The position numbers and the translations under genes were made by a program. From a virus, in IMG/VR virus record IMGVR_UViG_3300045971_000163, positions 1 through 64,000 of that record: a DNA stretch of 64,000 nucleotides; one strand, 5' to 3'. Below, piece after piece: positions 58,859-64,000 of this stretch. The notes under the pieces were generated by a model, which was not told the origin of the DNA, made no database searches, and saw only the letters and a list, made by a program, of their open reading frames with translations. Position 1 is the first letter of the stretch. The number at the start of each line of letters is the position of its first letter.

Positions 58859-59788
58859 TTAACTTATTGTTCCTAAACGTGTGCCAACTGCATTCCAAGT
58901 AACTAAACCGTTACCAATAACTGCTGAGCCTGCTGCTCCACCAGCATAATTAGCTCCAGGACCCCCGATCCTACTTACTAAAGGTGCCCCAGTGCCCGGA
59001 GCACCTGGTTGACCCAAATCTCCACCTTTACCGCCAATACTGTACCAGCCAGAGTTATTACCCAACCCGCCCGTTGTTGCGGTTCCAGCTATTCCGTCTC
59101 CACCATAATTAGTAAATCGAGTTGCAAAAGTATTTGGCCCGTGTAATCCACCTGCTCCTGCAATAATGCCAGCACCGCCACCGCCTGGTGCGCCTGACAA
59201 TTCCCAATATCCATTATCGCCACTGAGTGATGATCCTCCGCCACCACCACCACCTGCCATTGTCCCGTTATTTGTGACTGTTACAGCAACTGATGTTGAA
59301 AATGCTGCCCCACCTGGCTGCCCAGGCCCAGCACTCCAAGTATCAGTACCACTACTTTGTGCGTATGAAAACCATTGGTTTGCGCCGCCAATACCACCTT
59401 TTCCAACAATGTAGCCATTGTTAATTAAAGATACTCCGCCAGGAAAAGACCCAGCTATAAACAAAGCTGGAGTAGCCACAGTGTTACTCATAATGATAAC
59501 CCCAACATTAATAGTAGCAGCCAATGGAGTAGCACTATTCCATCCAGCCGCTATCGCCATTGCTCGCAAATCTAAATTAGCTTGATTTGATGAAACTACG
59601 AGTACAAACTGATTTGCTGCTCCGTGAAACTGTGATAACGACATGGTCCCTGATAATGGGACATTTGGGGCACCGGCACCAACAATTCCGCCATTACGAT
59701 GGTACGCAGAAAAATTTACTGCACCAGATTTAGCAAATTCTGTTCGCAATGATGAGAAACTTAAAGTACCGGTGGTTGGTAGAGTCAT
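58859..59788 (-). CDS. Glycine-rich tail tip/adhesin-like protein
   Basis: 309 residues. A beta-rich N-terminal part (about 1-110) precedes a strongly Gly-rich C-terminal half with runs such as GGGGGGSS, GAPGGGGAGIIAGAGG and GKGGDLGQPGAPG (about 130-300). Glycine-rich motifs forming packed polyglycine-II helices occur in receptor-binding proteins of some T4-like phages. This may be the tip protein placed on the collagen-type fibre encoded beside it. Confidence 0.68.
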   Translation of the reverse strand: MTLPTTGTLSFSSLRTEFAKSGAVNFSAYHRNGGIVGAGAPNVPLSGTMSLSQFHGAANQFVLVVSSNQANLDLRAMAIAAGWNSATPLAATINVGVIIMSNTVATPALFIAGSFPGGVSLINNGYIVGKGGIGGANQWFSYAQSSGTDTWSAGPGQPGGAAFSTSVAVTVTNNGTMAGGGGGGGSSLSGDNGYWELSGAPGGGGAGIIAGAGGLHGPNTFATRFTNYGGDGIAGTATTGGLGNNSGWYSIGGKGGDLGQPGAPGTGAPLVSRIGGPGANYAGGAAGSAVIGNGLVTWNAVGTRLGTIS

Positions 59789-59790
59789 AA

Positions 59791-61887
59791 TTAAACAGAT
59801 CCCGCGCCAAATAGTGCTGTAATGTCACCCGCCACAGTAAAATTACCGGTTGAGTCTAACCTAGCTTTATTTGCCCCACCAAATGCAAAATATAGTGAAG
59901 AGCCTGAGGCTATGATGGACCATGAGCCAGACTGCAATTGTGATGCAATACCTGACGTTGGACCTGCTGGCCCTGTGGCACCTTGAGGTCCAGTGGCACC
60001 TGGAGTACCTGCTGGCCCTTGAGGTCCAGTGGCACCTTGAGGTCCAGTGGCACCTGGAGTACCTGCTGGCCCTTGAAGTCCAGTTGGGCCGATGACTCCA
60101 GTGGAAGGACCTGCTGGTCCCATTGGGCCCGTTGGGCCCATTGGTCCGACTACCCCAGTCACTGGACCTTCTGGCCCTGTGGCACCTTGAGGTCCTTGTG
60201 GGCCAGTGGCACCTTGAAGTCCGCGTGGCCCAGTGGCACCTTGGGGGCCTACTAGGCCTTGGGGGCCTGGGGTTAGCGACATAGTGTTTATTTTATCAAC
60301 AACAAATGCTGTCGTTGCAACAGTAGTACCGGAACTCGTAGCCGGTGGAGTAGGTGCAGTTACAGTTCCGGTAAATGTTGGATTGGCTAGCGGTGCTTTA
60401 AGTGCTAGTTCAGTATTGGTTGTGTTTGCTACTACTGCAACTGAATTAGATATCGCAGTAGCCACAAAATTAGTAGTAGCTAATTTGTCTGAGTTATCTG
60501 ATGCTACTGGAGTTGGTGCAACTGGAACTCCAACAAAAATTGGCGAGTCCAATGGTGCCTTAGTTGCAAGGGCTGCGGTATTATTAGATGCAAAATTTGT
60601 AGCGTTCCCAAGTGATGTTGCTATAGCCCCTAGTGTTTGTAATGATGATGGTGCAGTACCTTTCAATGCTGCTATAGCGATGTCAGTATACACATTTGCG
60701 CTAGATGTGCTACTATCTATGCTGTTAGTAACAAACAACTTATTCGCAACATCTGTATTAGCAGTTGGCGCCACCGTAACTGTTGCATTTGTAAACGAGC
60801 CAGATGTTGCAGAAACATTATCTCCCATGAACAATGAAGCGTGAATATTAGCAAACCGCATACCAACAGAACCCAAACTACGGGTATTGGTAGTATTTGG
60901 TAATAAGTCTGCTTTAATGCTTACACTACCATCATCTTTAATAAAGTTTAAAGCTCGTGTTGTCAACGTAGAATCTACATAAGCCTTATTTGCAACACCA
61001 TCATTAGAGTCTGGTTGCAACGGAACAAATACTTTGCCCGTGATGCCCTCAACACGCAAAGCTGTACGTGTAAGACCGCCAGTATTAGTATGAATAACTA
61101 TGTCTTGGTCTTGTACATTGCTGTTTAGTGTTACTTCATTACCACTAGTACCAATAGTAAAATTATTGTTAGTGCCAACAGTTAACCCAGTGTTACTCGC
61201 TACTGTCAGTGAAGCATTAGTGGTACTTGGGATATCAGAGCGTAAAAAGTTTGCTGCTGCAACATTACCTAAGTTTAACGCATTATTTGCGTTACCGTAG
61301 TATTGTGCTGAATAAGAGGATAAATTAATACCTGGATTTATCGTAGTAAACCCACCAATGTTATTTGTTGTAAACTGCGAATCCTTACTAATAATAGCAA
61401 TAATGGACCCAGCAACATAAAGTTTAACTATTTCGTGATTTGCCCCATATATATCGGTCACAGTTGCAGCAATCGCTCCGCCAATGCCGTTTGTGGCTTT
61501 ATATGCTGGTCCAACTGTAGTCCAAGCCGCGCCATCGTATACGTTAAGTTGCTTACCTGTAGTATCCCACCAAAAGTCACCCTCGACATTCACTGATGGC
61601 GCTGTATTGCGCGGCCCTGATCCACTTATTACTTTCCAATCAATTCCATTGCGGACTTTCATTGCTTTAGCAACAGAATCCCACCATAATTGACCCTGTA
61701 ATGGATTAATAGGCGGGGTTGTATTTGCAAAGTTTTCCAAAATCTTAACCATGTTTTGGTTTTGCAATGGGCCATAACCTGCAAAGTTTTTACCAAACAG
61801 TGTTAAGCTTGTATATGATGAATCTTGGCTACCATCATTAATAGTAACTAGAGGTAAACCATTAGATAATTTTATATTGTATGACAT
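59791..61887 (-). CDS. Tail fibre protein with shared N-domain and collagen-like C-terminus
   Basis: 698 residues. The N-terminal domain matches those of 56862 and 61899 ([26 protein letters not shown]). The middle is beta-repeat with several [15 protein letters not shown]-type shaft elements, each followed by V/TAP blocks. About 535-650 form a Gly-X-Y triple-helix tract ([10 protein letters not shown] type), with a small C-terminal domain. It is a second collagen-like fibre after 15675-17513. Confidence 0.82.
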   Translation of the reverse strand: MSYNIKLSNGLPLVTINDGSQDSSYTSLTLFGKNFAGYGPLQNQNMVKILENFANTTPPINPLQGQLWWDSVAKAMKVRNGIDWKVISGSGPRNTAPSVNVEGDFWWDTTGKQLNVYDGAAWTTVGPAYKATNGIGGAIAATVTDIYGANHEIVKLYVAGSIIAIISKDSQFTTNNIGGFTTINPGINLSSYSAQYYGNANNALNLGNVAAANFLRSDIPSTTNASLTVASNTGLTVGTNNNFTIGTSGNEVTLNSNVQDQDIVIHTNTGGLTRTALRVEGITGKVFVPLQPDSNDGVANKAYVDSTLTTRALNFIKDDGSVSIKADLLPNTTNTRSLGSVGMRFANIHASLFMGDNVSATSGSFTNATVTVAPTANTDVANKLFVTNSIDSSTSSANVYTDIAIAALKGTAPSSLQTLGAIATSLGNATNFASNNTAALATKAPLDSPIFVGVPVAPTPVASDNSDKLATTNFVATAISNSVAVVANTTNTELALKAPLANPTFTGTVTAPTPPATSSGTTVATTAFVVDKINTMSLTPGPQGLVGPQGATGPRGLQGATGPQGPQGATGPEGPVTGVVGPMGPTGPMGPAGPSTGVIGPTGLQGPAGTPGATGPQGATGPQGPAGTPGATGPQGATGPAGPTSGIASQLQSGSWSIIASGSSLYFAFGGANKARLDSTGNFTVAGDITALFGAGSV

Positions 61888-61898
61888 CTTTTTATTTC

Positions 61899-62882
61899 CT
61901 AAAATCGGCCAACTGCAATAGACACTAATCGTACACCTGAAGTTGAACTATCTTCCAAACTCTTTCCTATTACACAACCAGGGACCCATTGGCTTGCGTT
62001 GGTTAATGCGGTTGCTACCCCTGCTATTGTGGACTGTACTAACAAATCACCCTTATTAACTACCCCAGTTACTTTGCATCGTGTCTTTCCTAGCGTTGTT
62101 ACTGGTACAAAAAATACAGTACCTGCTGACGTATACGCAATATTTTCTGTGATAACCCCAGCAATTTTTGTGTTTAAGTACAAATTACTAGTAGTTACTT
62201 CGTATGCACCTCCAAATACTACTACGCTACCTGCTTCGTATGCTGCATCAGCGTTGTATGTTTCTGATAGTTTTTCGGATGCAGTAGCAGTTCCATTAAA
62301 TTTTAATGTGCTTGCCAGTGTAATACCAGGCAGTAGTTTAGAAAATCCTGACACGTTATCTGATATTTCAAACGCTGCACCAGTATTAATAATAGCTGCA
62401 TTGTGCCCATCAACTTTTATAAGTGCTACATTATGGTTAGTTCCACCAGCATCGCTTAATAATACTGGGTCCATACCGTAATAGTTTTGCCCCTTCCTGT
62501 ATGATGGGCCAACTAGTAACCACTCTGCTCCCGTATAAACCATAAGCTGGTGTGTGTCTGTGTTCCACCATTGATCCCCGTCAATGGGGTTAATAGGGGT
62601 AAGGTGGCCAACTGCTGAACTAGAGCATGGTTTGAACCTATTGCCGTCAAAAAAGTTTAATACTTTACCGTCTGAATCCCACCATAACTGTCCAGCTATA
62701 GGATTCAGTGGCGGTGTTATATTTGCGCTATTTTCTAGTAAGGAAACAAAATTGTTGGCTATTAGTTGTCCATAGTTATTAAAGTTTTGGCCAACCAATG
62801 AAATACCTAGCGAATTGTTAACAGTGCCTTCGTTAACGATTGCGTATATTTTACCATCAGTATGTGAAACGTTGTATGCCAT
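61899..62882 (-). CDS. Baseplate/tail fibre protein with shared N-terminal domain
   Basis: 327 residues. Residues 1-125 ([54 protein letters not shown]) are the domain shared with the 648- and 698-residue proteins. The end ([32 protein letters not shown]) matches the tail of the 648-residue protein (VKKGDRLVSAGNGVARA), so the fold is common to both. It is the shortest member and may be a connector. Confidence 0.75.
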   Translation of the reverse strand: MAYNVSHTDGKIYAIVNEGTVNNSLGISLVGQNFNNYGQLIANNFVSLLENSANITPPLNPIAGQLWWDSDGKVLNFFDGNRFKPCSSSAVGHLTPINPIDGDQWWNTDTHQLMVYTGAEWLLVGPSYRKGQNYYGMDPVLLSDAGGTNHNVALIKVDGHNAAIINTGAAFEISDNVSGFSKLLPGITLASTLKFNGTATASEKLSETYNADAAYEAGSVVVFGGAYEVTTSNLYLNTKIAGVITENIAYTSAGTVFFVPVTTLGKTRCKVTGVVNKGDLLVQSTIAGVATALTNASQWVPGCVIGKSLEDSSTSGVRLVSIAVGRF

Positions 62883-62887
62883 GTTCT

Positions 62888-63502
62888 TTATCCAATAAAG
62901 TTCAAGTTAGTCAACGTGCTAATACGTATAGTGTAATCAATTTGGATCAATCGATTTAGTGATTTTTGCACTGGGTGGAATATAACATGAGTAAGTAACT
63001 TGCCTTGACCAGCTGCATTTTGTTTAAATCCTTTGAGTCCAAGCTCGTCAAAAACGTATGAGCCAGATAAATTCTGGCTATTGTCAAATGCTGCTTGGTC
63101 GTTAGGCTCGCCGTAATCTAGTAAACAAGAAACCAAAATATCAGAATAGTTCTTGCCGACTATAGGGCGAACTTCCATCTTGTTTCGCAAACTATCTGGA
63201 TTAAGCAAATTGTTATCGTCTACAATTTTGTAGTATGTTGGGCTGTATAAATCAGCGTTCACACCTTCAGAATTTGGTGGCAAATACGCAATAACGCCTG
63301 TTGGATCAATGCTTGTTCCACCGTTGCCAAAATGCATTTCTGATATGAAACTATGCCCTTTATTAGATAAACTGTAAGCTAATGCTTCTGAAAAATTTTC
63401 AAAATGTATGGCATTATCCTTATCCACAAAAACCTCTTTGGTCTCTGGATTCCAAATCTTAATGTGTCCTTTAACCCCAAGTGTAAAATTCATTTCATTC
63501 AT
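62888..63502 (-). CDS. Virion structural protein (baseplate/fibre type)
   Basis: 204 residues. TLGVKGHIKIWNPETKEVFVDKDNAIHFEN at the start and LIQIDYTIRISTLTNLNFIG at the end are patterns seen in T4-like phage structural proteins beside fibre genes. It is joined to the next gene by TAATG and lies 5 bases from the 327-residue gene, so it belongs to the virion operon. No catalytic motif. Confidence 0.68.
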   Translation of the reverse strand: MNEMNFTLGVKGHIKIWNPETKEVFVDKDNAIHFENFSEALAYSLSNKGHSFISEMHFGNGGTSIDPTGVIAYLPPNSEGVNADLYSPTYYKIVDDNNLLNPDSLRNKMEVRPIVGKNYSDILVSCLLDYGEPNDQAAFDNSQNLSGSYVFDELGLKGFKQNAAGQGKLLTHVIFHPVQKSLNRLIQIDYTIRISTLTNLNFIG

Positions 63503-63675
63503 TATGCTCTTCCTTCGACTAAGGTTTCACCAGTGTTTTTATCAAAAATCTTAAATTTTGCGTCAATGCTAATACCTGACACATCGTCTGGTGCTTTTTT
63601 AGGCAGAGTTTCTGACAGAAATTGCTTGCCGTTCTCAACTTTTACAGTATCAGTTAATATGCGTTTTTCGTTCAT
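63502..63675 (-). CDS. Small virion-operon protein
   Basis: 57 residues, MNEKRILTDTVKVENGKQFL... ending ETLVEGRA. It is below usual ORF cut-offs but fits exactly between two operon genes and ends as TAATG into the 204-residue gene. An ATAAATA box at 63681-63687 is only 6 bases upstream, too close to be a normal promoter. Function unknown. Confidence 0.6.
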   Translation of the reverse strand: MNEKRILTDTVKVENGKQFLSETLPKKAPDDVSGISIDAKFKIFDKNTGETLVEGRA

Positions 63676-63695
63676 ACAGTTATTTATCTATTATT

Positions 63696-64000
63696 TCAGC
63701 CTATAATATAGGAATCAAACGGGTCTATGTCGTATGGGTGTACTGGAGTACCATATTCTCCAAATCCATCGTCGTCAAACCTTGTATTGTTTGCGTTCGG
63801 ATCAATTCTACCACCCAAATCACCAGGAGCAGACGGCAAGAACGACCTTCCAGCATGTAAGAATCTTGCTTGAATTGTCCCGCTATCAAATAAACCAACC
63901 CCGTCCACAATACGGTCTGTAGTAGCGTATGGAACAGCGATAACGTTGTCAGCGTTTGGCACTGAGTCGTTTAACCAAGTCCGTTGTGGGACCGCAGTAT
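63696..64000 (-). CDS. Virion-operon protein, 5' part missing
   Basis: The last 100 or so residues of a minus-strand gene that continues beyond the right edge. A GTG at 63962 could look like a start, but the frame stays open to base 64000 (TAVPQRTWLNDS...), so it is partial. The visible sequence is Asp/Gly/Pro-rich (GDLGGRIDPNANNTRFDDDG, PVHPYDIDPFDSYIIG), consistent with a structural protein. Confidence 0.6.
   Translation of the reverse strand, partial: TAVPQRTWLNDSVPNADNVIAVPYATTDRIVDGVGLFDSGTIQARFLHAGRSFLPSAPGDLGGRIDPNANNTRFDDDGFGEYGTPVHPYDIDPFDSYIIG

Noticed and set aside
60233-60844. 203-residue plus-strand ORF (valine/alanine-rich)
   Set aside because: It lies wholly antisense to the 698-residue fibre gene, with no ribosome site, and its composition mirrors the repeats on the coding strand.
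63681-63687. Late promoter for the 57-residue virion-operon gene
   Set aside because: The ATAAATA is only 6 bases from the start codon, too close for the usual late-promoter spacing.

Overview
The window is a contiguous piece of a large T4-like myovirus genome, most likely infecting a Gram-negative proteobacterium. The phage assignment rests on several things: a T4 endonuclease V homologue (denV), phage-style thymidylate synthase, five free-standing homing endonucleases plus an intein, a trio of small proteins resembling ones conserved in T4-like cyanophages (20707-22055), collagen-like and repeat-built tail fibre genes, ATG/TGA-overlapped small genes, and ATAAATA late-promoter-like boxes. 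The host guess rests on IscU/IscA/ErpA proteins that closely resemble proteobacterial ones and on an encoded lipoprotein. The exact phage and host cannot be named from sequence alone.

Layout. 1-1.95 kb: small early-type genes and a metallophosphoesterase. 2-4 kb: an iron-sulfur assembly operon, iscU (interrupted by a 337-residue intein) - iscA - erpA. 4.1-8.5 kb: an HNH endonuclease, then about 0.9 kb of non-coding DNA that I read as a promoter followed by five tandem structured RNAs, then a Ro60/TROVE-like vWA gene broken into two ORFs by an antisense GIY-YIG endonuclease gene. 8.5-15.6 kb: many small genes behind textbook sigma70 promoters, a Dam-like methyltransferase and a MoxR AAA+ ATPase. 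15.7-17.5 kb (minus): a collagen-like fibre. 17.6-24.9 kb: a second vWA protein (with HExxH), denV, the conserved small-gene trio, and thyA flanked by two unrelated homing endonucleases.

24.9-55.9 kb is a roughly 30 kb metabolic island, mostly on the minus strand and tightly overlapped: sugar-nucleotide and aminosugar type enzymes (epimerase, DegT aminotransferase, UDP-glucose-dehydrogenase-like, nucleotidyltransferase, HAD phosphatase), a NodU/CmcH-type carbamoyltransferase, a HisC-like aminotransferase, two SGNH-like proteins, six radical SAM proteins, and at least five glycosyltransferase-like proteins, one of them a 1102-residue protein made of tandem repeats. It also holds a secreted nuclease and an FG-GAP-repeat lipoprotein on the plus strand. 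55.97-64 kb (minus) is a virion operon of fibre/baseplate-type proteins, three of which share one N-terminal domain.

How it may fit together (inference): the Fe-S operon could support the six radical SAM enzymes; the glyco-island probably builds or modifies a surface glycan or glycosylates virion proteins; MoxR, the two vWA proteins and the RNA array may form a stress or RNA-handling module. The most novel signal is the RNA array at 4716-5600: five units of different length, each closed by a 7-bp terminal helix whose sequence differs in every unit yet always pairs perfectly, each with the same UWCAGCA motif just inside the 5' strand, sitting directly upstream of a Ro60-like gene.
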